NCBI GenBank assembly: GCA_018816605.1
Contig: JAHIVS010000708.1
Span: forward strand, 1-7,188
Reading direction: 5' to 3'
DNA length: 7,188 nt
From: Pseudomonadota bacterium
GTDB taxonomy: Bacteria; Desulfobacterota; Desulfobacteria; Desulfobacterales; Desulfobacteraceae
The notes under the pieces were generated by a model. The model was given only the letters and a program-made list of their open reading frames with translations. It was not told the origin of the DNA and made no database searches. Position 1 is the stretch's first letter. The number at the start of each line of letters is the position of its first letter. A program made the position numbers and the translations under genes. Below are positions 1-4,928 of the stretch, one piece after another.

Positions 1-35
1 CTGCCAATTTTTTGTTTAGTTGTAACTTGCGTCAT
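1..35 (-). CDS. N-terminus of a divergent gene, cut by the left edge
   Basis: Only eleven complete codons are visible, reading M T Q V T T K Q K I G from the ATG at 35-33. The start is supported by a strong Shine-Dalgarno sequence: the minus strand reads GAGGAGG at 47-41, five bases before the ATG. A TATAAT box lies about 40 bases upstream at 77-72. The product cannot be identified from so few residues. The gene is transcribed away from the pilus operon and shares the 36-299 intergenic region with it, so the two may be co-regulated. Confidence 0.6.
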   Translation of the reverse strand, partial: MTQVTTKQKIG

Positions 36-71
36 AAAGACCTCCTCTCGTCCTTTTATGTTCATATAAAT

Positions 72-99
72 ATTATACTTGTAATTTTGTAAAAAGCAG
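72..99 (-). promoter_or_regulatory. Probable promoter of the divergent left-edge gene
   Basis: The minus strand carries a perfect TATAAT -10 hexamer at 77-72, which would start transcription near 65 and give a short leader of about 30 bases before the ATG at 35. The -35 is poor: CTGCTT at 99-94 sits at a 16-base spacing and matches TTGACA weakly. The surroundings are very AT-rich, which may compensate or may produce the TATAAT by chance. Confidence 0.4.
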
Positions 100-111
100 G
101 TAAAATAATCG

Positions 112-141
112 TTATCAGAAGTAATTTTATGGTGGTATACT
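112..141 (+). promoter_or_regulatory. Extended -10 promoter of the pilus/adhesin operon
   Basis: TATACT at 136-141 is preceded by TGG at 133-135, giving an extended -10 (TGn-TATACT). TTATCA at 112-117 is a partial -35 (4 of 6 matches) with an 18-base spacer. Transcription would start near 148, about 150 bases before the first gene. This is the only convincing + strand promoter upstream of the Ig-domain gene, and the transcript must pass a strong terminator at 216-268. Confidence 0.55.
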
Positions 142-149
142 ATTACCAC
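132..149. promoter_or_regulatory. Operator-like inverted repeat over the -10 box
   Basis: A perfect dyad with 6-bp arms, GTGGTA at 132-137 and TACCAC at 144-149 separated by six bases, covers the extended -10 and reaches the expected start site. A protein bound here would block RNA polymerase. The TGGTATAC-type half site resembles operators of GntR-family repressors in general form, but no regulator gene is visible in the window, so the family is a guess. Confidence 0.35.
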
Positions 150-162
150 TTACAATTAAATA
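150..162 (+). repeat. 13-bp repeat at the start of the first leader (copy 1)
   Basis: TTACAATTAAATA here is identical to 4759-4771. Both copies begin 4 to 8 bases after an extended -10 box and open a leader that contains a small hairpin and then a large terminator. It could be a shared initiation-region element or 5' RNA motif. The AT-rich sequence makes chance a real alternative. Confidence 0.35.
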
Positions 163-166
163 CATA

Positions 167-219
167 GACCACTAGCCGGTTAAACCGGCACAAGTACGCA
201 AAACACAGAGATGAAGGTC
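167..219 (+). promoter_or_regulatory. Candidate aptamer or antiterminator in the operon leader
   Basis: GACC at 167-170 can pair with GGTC at 216-219, closing a domain that contains a perfect 6-bp hairpin (GCCGGT 175-180 with ACCGGC 184-189, loop TAA) and a mostly unpaired purine-rich stretch with ACGCAAA at 196-202. The bases 216-219 are also the base of the terminator stem, so the two folds exclude each other: if the domain is closed, the terminator loses its bottom pairs. That is the logic of a transcriptional riboswitch or protein-dependent antiterminator. ACGCAAA recalls a conserved element of c-di-GMP-I riboswitches, but the other hallmarks of that class are missing. The closing helix is only four pairs. 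Confidence 0.35.
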
Positions 220-268
220 GAAATGTTAACAACCTGAAAACAGGGTTGTTACTTTCGGCCTTTTTTTT
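216..268 (+). terminator. Strong intrinsic terminator inside the operon leader
   Basis: Bases 216-223 pair with 253-260 (8 pairs, one G-U), and after a small internal loop 227-236 pair with 241-251 (10 pairs, one bulged G) around an AAAA loop. Eight T residues follow at 261-268. The only gene upstream is divergent, so there is no + strand operon for this terminator to end. It must either attenuate the pilus operon or define a small RNA of about 120 nt starting near 148. Confidence 0.9.
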
Positions 269-299
269 GTTAATTTTTTACAAAAGGAAGGTTGTGCGC

Positions 300-2357
300 A
301 TGAAAAAAATAAATATTCGGGGATCAATAATTCTTTCCATTTGTTTTGCAATAATTTCATTTACAGTTGTGTATGCGGCTTACACCGGACCGGATCGAAG
401 CACTTATATTTCAGATATACGGGTATTTTGGGAGAGAAAACACTGCACTTACGAAGCGTGGTATGACCCTGCCGGTTCAGGATGGTGGGGATGTCATGCT
501 GACAACTACACATCTCCAGACAGTGGTTGCCCAGGCTTTAGTAATTGGACAAATTCGGCTTGTGGTTGGCCGGGCGGCGCTCATGTGGACGGAACTTCAG
601 AGAGCTCTAGCATCGAAGGTTGTTCCTCTGGCGAATCGGGATGTACAAGACGCGAAGAAGACCATTCTTATTGGAATACACAAAATCCTGCCAATGTTTC
701 AGGAACGAACAACTGTGCTACTAATGGTCTCGCTGGTTGGTGTAGGGGCGGAGCAACGATCTCCCTTTCCGCAAGCGACCCTGTTTACTCAATAACCGGC
801 ATTGAAGGCAGCGCCGGAATGCTTTGCAGCGGCACATCCTCATGTACCTGGACATACCCGGAGGGGGTAACCAACCTTTCCTTTTGGGCTTTATCCTCAC
901 ACGGCGATACTTCCGACCAATCCTCTGCAAGTATGAGTCTAGACACCACGGCTCCCTCTGCCAGCGTCGCGCTAAGCGGCACCGCAGGAAGTGGCAACTG
1001 GTTCAGGAGCTCCGTTTCTGTATCTGCAGGTGGAACTGACACGACATCTGGTATTGGAAGCACCTTTATTCAAGTAAACAGCGGTTCACAGCAAGCAAGC
1101 CCGGTGAGTGTATCCACAGAAGGTACATACTCAGTTAATAGTGTTGTCAATGATGTTGCTGGCAACTCGGCAACTTCTACCAGCCAGACCTTTAGAATTG
1201 ATCTTACAAACCCCTCTTTTACAGTAGATCTCGATCACTCAGCTATAAACTCCTGGTACAAAGCCCCCCTGACCGTATCAGCAACCGGGTCCGATGCTTT
1301 ATCAGGGTTTGATCAGGCAGATTACACGCTCACAAACAGCGAAGGCACGACCACCGGCACACTCCCCCTGACCCTGACGACCGAGGGAACAAACGAGATT
1401 TCTATTGTCGGTTATGACCTGGCCGGCAATTCTGTTTCTTCCTCTGTTTCTTACGACCTTGATCTAACACTCCCCACGGTAACAATCGCCAGCAGTGGCA
1501 CCACCGGCACAGTGGTCGTTTCCGGTACAGCTTCGGATGATAGATCTGGCCTGGGAAATGTTGGTTTTTCATCAGACAACGGTGCAACCTGGCAGCCGGT
1601 TACTGTTGACGCAGACGGAAAATGGCAGATCAATTTTGATACCACACAATTTGTTGGAGCAAAAAAACTCATGGCACAAGCTGTTGATCTGGCCGGCAAC
1701 GTAAGCACAAGCGAAACCTCGATCAATATTGCAAATAAAACCGCGGAATTGAGCATGACCAGTTATTGGAGAATCGGCCAAGCAGGAATTCTTTCTTTGA
1801 TTCCTGGAGATGTAGCCGTAAGGTCGATCACTGTCTCGATTTGCGACCCTACCGGCGAGAAAGGGTGTGTTACCAACACCTACCAGCCCAATCAACTGCC
1901 CATTGAAATCACCTGGGATGGTCGTTTCGGTTCTGTATTTGCTCCTCCGGGTGAATATGATGTAGTGGCCGAACTGGTGGATGAATTGAAGAATACCAAC
2001 AGTGTTATTAGCACAATCCTGATCCCCTACCCCACACCAACAATGACTCCATCTCCTACTTCAATGGAAGAAATCACCGAAACACCTGAACCAGAAATCA
2101 CAGAAGAACCCGCCGAACTACCCTCAGAACAACCGCCAGTAGTTCCGGCGCTAATAGTAAACGAAACCCCCAAGAAAAATACCTTTTTTGGTGACGCAAA
2201 GTTCACTATGGCTCCGGGTGTGATTTTGCTCGGCTTATTTGGGGTACTAGGTGCTGCAACACTAACAGATCCACGTACAGTCCAATGGGAAAAGGTTCAG
2301 AAGAACCTTTCAGAACTGACCGACAACCTTGGCAAGAACGACGAGGAGGCCAAATAA
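300..2357 (+). CDS. Secreted, membrane-anchored Ig-domain surface protein (putative adhesin)
   Basis: 685 aa. The start is the ATG at 300, with AGGAAGG at 285-291. An upstream in-frame TTG at 246 lies inside the terminator stem and is rejected. A signal peptide (KK, then a hydrophobic stretch to about residue 27) is followed by a Cys/Trp/Gly-rich region with ten cysteines (49-182), probably disulfide-bonded outside the cell. Three tandem bacterial Ig-like domains follow (about 215-300, 301-388 and 389-475), each opening with a D-x-T-x-P motif and carrying an (D/N)-x-AGN motif near its end. Residues 485-575 look like a FlgD-type Ig domain (ITWDGR near 537-542, PPGEY near 549-553). A Pro/Thr/Glu-rich spacer (576-625), one membrane helix (about 635-655) and a 30-residue charged tail, presumably cytoplasmic, complete it. 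As first gene of the pilus operon it may be an adhesin, a pilus-base protein or a tip protein. The fold assignments are by eye and the exact role is inference. Confidence 0.85.
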   Translation: MKKINIRGSIILSICFAIISFTVVYAAYTGPDRSTYISDIRVFWERKHCTYEAWYDPAGSGWWGCHADNYTSPDSGCPGFSNWTNSACGWPGGAHVDGTSESSSIEGCSSGESGCTRREEDHSYWNTQNPANVSGTNNCATNGLAGWCRGGATISLSASDPVYSITGIEGSAGMLCSGTSSCTWTYPEGVTNLSFWALSSHGDTSDQSSASMSLDTTAPSASVALSGTAGSGNWFRSSVSVSAGGTDTTSGIGSTFIQVNSGSQQASPVSVSTEGTYSVNSVVNDVAGNSATSTSQTFRIDLTNPSFTVDLDHSAINSWYKAPLTVSATGSDALSGFDQADYTLTNSEGTTTGTLPLTLTTEGTNEISIVGYDLAGNSVSSSVSYDLDLTLPTVTIASSGTTGTVVVSGTASDDRSGLGNVGFSSDNGATWQPVTVDADGKWQINFDTTQFVGAKKLMAQAVDLAGNVSTSETSINIANKTAELSMTSYWRIGQAGILSLIPGDVAVRSITVSICDPTGEKGCVTNTYQPNQLPIEITWDGRFGSVFAPPGEYDVVAELVDELKNTNSVISTILIPYPTPTMTPSPTSMEEITETPEPEITEEPAELPSEQPPVVPALIVNETPKKNTFFGDAKFTMAPGVILLGLFGVLGAATLTDPRTVQWEKVQKNLSELTDNLGKNDEEAK

Positions 2358-2443
2358 CAAAAATTTGTGAGTTGTAATCCCGGGCAATTAACGCTGTTTC
2401 AGCGCGAACATCAAATCAAACCAATTTCGAAGGAGTAATTAGC

Positions 2444-3055
2444 ATGACAGACATAATGAGTTTCATCACCTTGGTTGCGGTAGTCGGAATCCTTATCGTT
2501 ATGCAGTTGAACATGGCTAAACAATCTGTCAGTCTCAAAAAGACCGCGCAGGCCATGGAGGACGTAAACACGATTTTTGTCAAAAATCGCCGGGATGCCC
2601 ACAAGCAACAAGCCTTCTCCACCCAACCCATGGAATGGTTAGCCACACAGAACGATACCGATTACCAGCCCATTGAGGTTATTAATTTTTCACAAAAACC
2701 AACCTGGGTCAATGTAAGGTGTTTGAATGGTGCAAGATTGGTTGTATCTCCCCTCGCCCCAACCGAATTGAAAGCAGCTATTAATGCCAAACGCTCGAAC
2801 TCCAAACTGGAACAGACCGTAGAACCTTTACTTGGCACAAGCAAACGCAATCTGATCATCAAAGAACGCTCATTACGCGACAATGAATGGTTTGACCTGG
2901 AAGCAGGCGCAATTGGAAAAGCCCTCACCTTGACATGGGGTGAAGTCAGCAAGTTGTACTTCTATACCATCCCCCCAAAGGATGCCAAACAAGATTCCAC
3001 GTTCATAACCGCAATCAAGGGGTTGTTCAGCAGATCTCGGAAACTGGCCAACTAA
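2444..3055 (+). CDS. Single-pass membrane protein of unknown function in the pilus operon
   Basis: 203 aa. The start ATG at 2444 has a good Shine-Dalgarno AAGGAG at 2430-2435, eight bases upstream. One hydrophobic helix (residues about 5-21) is followed by an amphipathic, possibly coiled-coil stretch (22-50) and a soluble domain with mixed beta-type segments (residues 75-180, for example WVNVRCLNGARLVV and ALTLTW). There is no signal cleavage site. The C-terminus is basic. I do not recognise the family. It lies 86 bases after the Ig-domain gene; the gap holds a small hairpin (CGCTG 2392-2396 with CAGCG 2400-2404). It ends three bases before the prepilin peptidase start, so it belongs to the same transcript and is probably translationally coupled to the peptidase. 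A role in assembly or anchoring of the pilus is inference from position only. Confidence 0.85.
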   Translation: MTDIMSFITLVAVVGILIVMQLNMAKQSVSLKKTAQAMEDVNTIFVKNRRDAHKQQAFSTQPMEWLATQNDTDYQPIEVINFSQKPTWVNVRCLNGARLVVSPLAPTELKAAINAKRSNSKLEQTVEPLLGTSKRNLIIKERSLRDNEWFDLEAGAIGKALTLTWGEVSKLYFYTIPPKDAKQDSTFITAIKGLFSRSRKLAN

Positions 3056-3058
3056 TCA

Positions 3059-3592
3059 ATGACCGCAAACATTACCTTAATTATCGCCCTGATAGTTGGC
3101 GCATGGCTGATCATCTGCTCAGTTTGTGATTGGCGTAAGCGTGAGGTTCCATCATTTCTCACAATTATTCCTCTTGTGTTGGCTGTGTTATGGTCTGCCA
3201 TTTACGGTAATGCTCCTGCCGCATTATTAACGGTATTGATGTTCTTAATCACTACCTACGAAAGAAAACCAGCAATAGTTTTAACTATCCTGTCGCTGGT
3301 TTTTACCCTTGTGCTTGGCTACTTTATCATGCCACTCAGTATAGTAAATATATTTCCCCTATTTATTATCCTTGGCATATCCCTCTCTTGTGAGGCAGGA
3401 AAAATTGGCGGCGCAGACGCCCACGTGTTTTTGATAATCACCCTTGTATTTGGGATAACAGCACTTATGTATGCCTTAATAGCGGGTGGTATTTATGGGG
3501 TTTTCGCGCTGGCCACCAAAAAAACAACGATTCCTTACATTGTTCCGATCACAGCCGGCATGATTACATTTTTTGTAGTCGGCCTTATTTAA
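3059..3592 (+). CDS. tadV: A24-family prepilin peptidase (TadV/CpaA-like)
   Basis: 177 aa, almost entirely hydrophobic, with about six or seven membrane helices. This integral-membrane aspartyl peptidase removes the leader from Flp pilin and TadE-type pseudopilins. Both catalytic aspartates are visible: Asp24 in CDWRKREVPSFLT, matching the family pattern D-x-R-x-x-x-(I/V)-P-(N/S)-x-L-T, and Asp120 in GGAD, a variant of the G-x-G-D motif. The C-terminal TIPYIVPITAG (157-167) matches the (I/V)PY-x-P-x-x-x-G signature of A24 enzymes. The length fits the short CpaA/TadV class, which lacks the methyltransferase domain of PilD. The ATG at 3059 follows the previous stop by three bases and has no clear Shine-Dalgarno sequence, so translation is probably coupled. 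The family is secure; the substrates are inferred from the neighbours. Confidence 0.93.
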   Translation: MTANITLIIALIVGAWLIICSVCDWRKREVPSFLTIIPLVLAVLWSAIYGNAPAALLTVLMFLITTYERKPAIVLTILSLVFTLVLGYFIMPLSIVNIFPLFIILGISLSCEAGKIGGADAHVFLIITLVFGITALMYALIAGGIYGVFALATKKTTIPYIVPITAGMITFFVVGLI

Positions 3593-3601
3593 TGGAAATA
3601 C

Positions 3602-3619
3602 CATCGGAGTAAACCGATG
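3602..3619 (+). other. Stem-loop between the peptidase and pilin genes
   Basis: CATCGG at 3602-3607 pairs perfectly with CCGATG at 3614-3619 around a six-base loop. It is followed by a run of A, not T, so it is not a + strand intrinsic terminator. Its place just upstream of the major pilin gene suits an mRNA processing or stabilising element that would raise pilin levels above the rest of the operon. This is inference. Confidence 0.4.
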
Positions 3620-3660
3620 AAAAAAAAACCAGACAAATCATATTGAGGAGAAATGAACAA

Positions 3661-3831
3661 ATGAAAAAACTTCAAAAAACCTACATCAAAATGCTTAATG
3701 ACACTCGTGCCATATCCGCTGTGGAATATGTACTTCTAGTAGCAGCCGTAGCAATCGTGATTTATGGGGGATTCAAGATTTTTGGATCATACCTCAACGA
3801 TTTTATTATAGACGCGGCTGGAAAAGTATAA
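3661..3831 (+). CDS. flp: Flp-type major pilin precursor
   Basis: 56 aa. The ATG at 3661 has GAGGAG at 3645-3650, ten bases upstream. An in-frame TTG at 3643 overlaps that Shine-Dalgarno sequence and is rejected. The product has a short basic leader (about 17 residues), then the Flp signature: AVEY at 20-23 and a hydrophobic helix to about residue 40. Processed by the prepilin peptidase, it would polymerise into the pilus fibre. Placing the conserved Glu22 at +5 puts cleavage between Ala17 and Ile18. The -1 residue is therefore Ala, where Flp pilins normally have Gly. The Tyr following the Glu is conserved, as expected for Flp. Neighbouring peptidase, TadE and TadG genes confirm the context. 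Confidence 0.92.
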   Translation: MKKLQKTYIKMLNDTRAISAVEYVLLVAAVAIVIYGGFKIFGSYLNDFIIDAAGKV

Positions 3832-3888
3832 ACCGCGGGATTTTAAAATCAAAACCCTAGTATTTCAAACAAAAGAAAGTGAGGACGT

Positions 3889-4299
3889 TTGAAAAAAAAT
3901 AAACTGCTACGAAACATAAAGGGAAGTATCGCATTAGAAGCTGTTATTACAACCCCGATTGCTGTGCTTGTAATGGTAGCGATTATTAACCTTGGAATGG
4001 TTGTATATGGTCAACAGGCGGTAGAGCAAGCAGCTCGCCACGGTGCGCGCATGGGTTCCGTGGCACAATCGAACGCCGCTGCATATGCTTCTACTTACGC
4101 AAGTCAGGCCATAGAAACCTCAAAGATTGTTGAAAGCCCAAATGTAACCATTCTTGCTGCCAGCGGAGCCCCCGGAAGTCTTCTGAAAGTTAGGGTTTCC
4201 GGTAGTATTCCTAACTTATTTCATGGACTAATACCAGGACTTCCCAATCCGTTTATTGTGAGTGCGGATGCTAACTTTAGACAAGAGGGCTGGTACTAA
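3889..4299 (+). CDS. tadE: TadE-like pseudopilin
   Basis: 136 aa. Translation starts at TTG 3889, preceded by AGTGAGGA at 3878-3885; no in-frame ATG gives the full N-terminus. The leader is short and basic. It is followed by KGSIALEAVITTP, with Gly12 at -1, Ser13 at +1 and Glu17 at +5, the classic processing site of TadE pseudopilins. A membrane helix runs from about 18 to 38. The motif YGQQAVEQAARHGARMGS (39-56) is typical of the TadE family. The remaining domain is small, Ala/Ser-rich and extracytoplasmic. In Tad systems TadE is cleaved by TadV and is needed for pilus assembly as a minor component. It lies 57 bases after flp and one base before the TadG-like gene. Confidence 0.9.
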   Translation: MKKNKLLRNIKGSIALEAVITTPIAVLVMVAIINLGMVVYGQQAVEQAARHGARMGSVAQSNAAAYASTYASQAIETSKIVESPNVTILAASGAPGSLLKVRVSGSIPNLFHGLIPGLPNPFIVSADANFRQEGWY

Positions 4300-4300
4300 A

Positions 4301-4738
4301 ATGACACAAAACCTACTCAGTGATAAACGTGCTATCTCAGCGACATTTTGGGCGCTATTTTTCGGCTTTTGCCTGGTTCCTTTATTGGCGTTGGGTACCG
4401 AGATGGGACGGTATTTCTTCGCGCGATCACAAATAGCAGCAGCGGCTGATTCAGCAGCATTAGCCGCTGCAGTTGAAATTAGCACAAACACATTCACGTC
4501 CACAGGACAAATAGCTTTTACCTCAAATACCTATACCTGGGCGCAGAGAGCGGCAAACGCAAACGGTGAGGAATTACTTGACAAGGACATTACTCCCAGG
4601 GTTTCAAATATCAAGGTGCGGGGCAATACCGTTATGGTTGCCGTGACCGCCGACCTTTCAATATTGTTCCCCTCTGTTATTCCTGACGTTCTGGTCACAG
4701 AATGGGGAACCGCTGAGGTTAGGGCATTGAAACACTAG
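4301..4738 (+). CDS. tadG: TadG-like pilus assembly protein, short form
   Basis: 145 aa. I choose ATG 4301, one base after the tadE stop, with GAGGG at 4285-4289. In-frame GTG 4262 and ATG 4268 would overlap tadE and place charged residues before the leader. Residues 11-33 form one membrane helix. The following QIAAAADSAALAAA (44-57) is the hallmark of the TadE/TadG-like N-terminal domain (Pfam PF13400, from memory). Typical TadG proteins are several hundred residues long, often with a von Willebrand-like domain; here only a small beta-rich extracytoplasmic domain follows. The sequence KRAISA at its N-terminus echoes TRAISA in the Flp pilin but lacks Glu at +5, so cleavage by the peptidase is doubtful. 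It is the last gene of the pilus operon. Confidence 0.88.
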   Translation: MTQNLLSDKRAISATFWALFFGFCLVPLLALGTEMGRYFFARSQIAAAADSAALAAAVEISTNTFTSTGQIAFTSNTYTWAQRAANANGEELLDKDITPRVSNIKVRGNTVMVAVTADLSILFPSVIPDVLVTEWGTAEVRALKH

Positions 4739-4754
4739 AAACATGTGATAAAAT
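4727..4754 (+). promoter_or_regulatory. Promoter of the SSB-like gene, overlapping the tadG end
   Basis: TTGAAA at 4727-4732 (5 of 6 matches to the -35 consensus) and TAAAAT at 4749-4754 (5 of 6 to the -10) are separated by 16 bases. TG at 4746-4747 makes it an extended -10. The -35 lies within the last codons of tadG, and transcription would start near 4761. This is the best-matching promoter in the window and gives the SSB-like gene independent expression. Confidence 0.65.
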
Positions 4755-4758
4755 GACT

Positions 4759-4771
4759 TTACAATTAAATA
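4759..4771 (+). repeat. 13-bp repeat at the start of the second leader (copy 2)
   Basis: TTACAATTAAATA is identical to 150-162 and sits at the predicted transcription start of the second leader, just after its -10 box. Confidence 0.35.
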
Positions 4772-4795
4772 ACTGCATAAGCTACTCAATATCCA

Positions 4796-4811
4796 GTTTC
4801 CTACGGGAAAC
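4796..4811 (+). other. UNCG-type tetraloop hairpin in the SSB leader
   Basis: GTTTCC at 4796-4801 pairs with GGAAAC at 4806-4811 around TACG. In RNA this is a C(UACG)G loop, one of the most stable tetraloops known. It precedes the large terminator stem by six bases and matches the layout of the first leader, where a 6-bp hairpin also precedes the terminator. Confidence 0.5.
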
Positions 4812-4817
4812 ACACCT

Positions 4818-4877
4818 AGACGACTTAAACCTATCTCATTCTTTATGTTGAGATGGATTTAGGTCGTCTTTTATTTT
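4818..4877 (+). terminator. Long intrinsic terminator or attenuator before the SSB-like gene
   Basis: Bases 4818-4838 pair with 4849-4869: 20 pairs including two G-U, with one C-A mismatch, around a ten-base loop. TTTTATTTT follows at 4869-4877. It can end the pilus operon 80 bases after tadG. It also lies downstream of the promoter at 4727-4754, so it would attenuate the SSB-like gene too. A second hairpin (GTTCC 4878-4882 with GGAAC 4891-4895) follows before the ribosome binding site. Confidence 0.85.
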
Positions 4878-4897
4878 GTTCCTGTTTCGAGGAACAC

Positions 4898-4908
4898 CCT
4901 AGACGAAT
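4898..4908 (+). repeat. Leader 11-mer repeated inside the SSB-like coding region
   Basis: CCTAGACGAAT here recurs exactly at 5174-5184, within the coding sequence. Immediately after that second copy, 5185-5194 repeats the 10-mer ATTTAGGTCG found in the 3' arm of the leader terminator (4857-4866). A shorter CTAGACGA also occurs at 4816-4823 at the foot of the terminator stem. Confidence 0.45.
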
Positions 4909-4928
4909 TTACACACGGAGGCTTCACA

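Noticed and set aside
167..219. c-di-GMP-I (GEMM) riboswitch
   Set aside because: ACGCAAA at 196-202 is present after a hairpin, but the GGCAAACC segment before that hairpin, the tetraloop receptor helix and the closing GGUUACCG-type end are absent.
211..237. Possible eight-codon leader peptide overlapping the terminator 5' arm
   Set aside because: The only purine-rich stretch abuts the ATG with no spacing, and the codons show no runs of one amino acid as in classical attenuation.
246..299. N-terminal extension of the Ig-domain protein from TTG 246
   Set aside because: The start lies inside the terminator stem and would add a second hydrophobic stretch before a complete signal peptide; ATG 300 has its own ribosome site.
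4262..4300. Earlier in-frame GTG or ATG starts for the TadG-like gene
   Set aside because: They overlap tadE by up to 38 bases and add a charged stretch; ATG 4301, one base after the tadE stop with GAGGG upstream, gives a normal TadG N-terminus.
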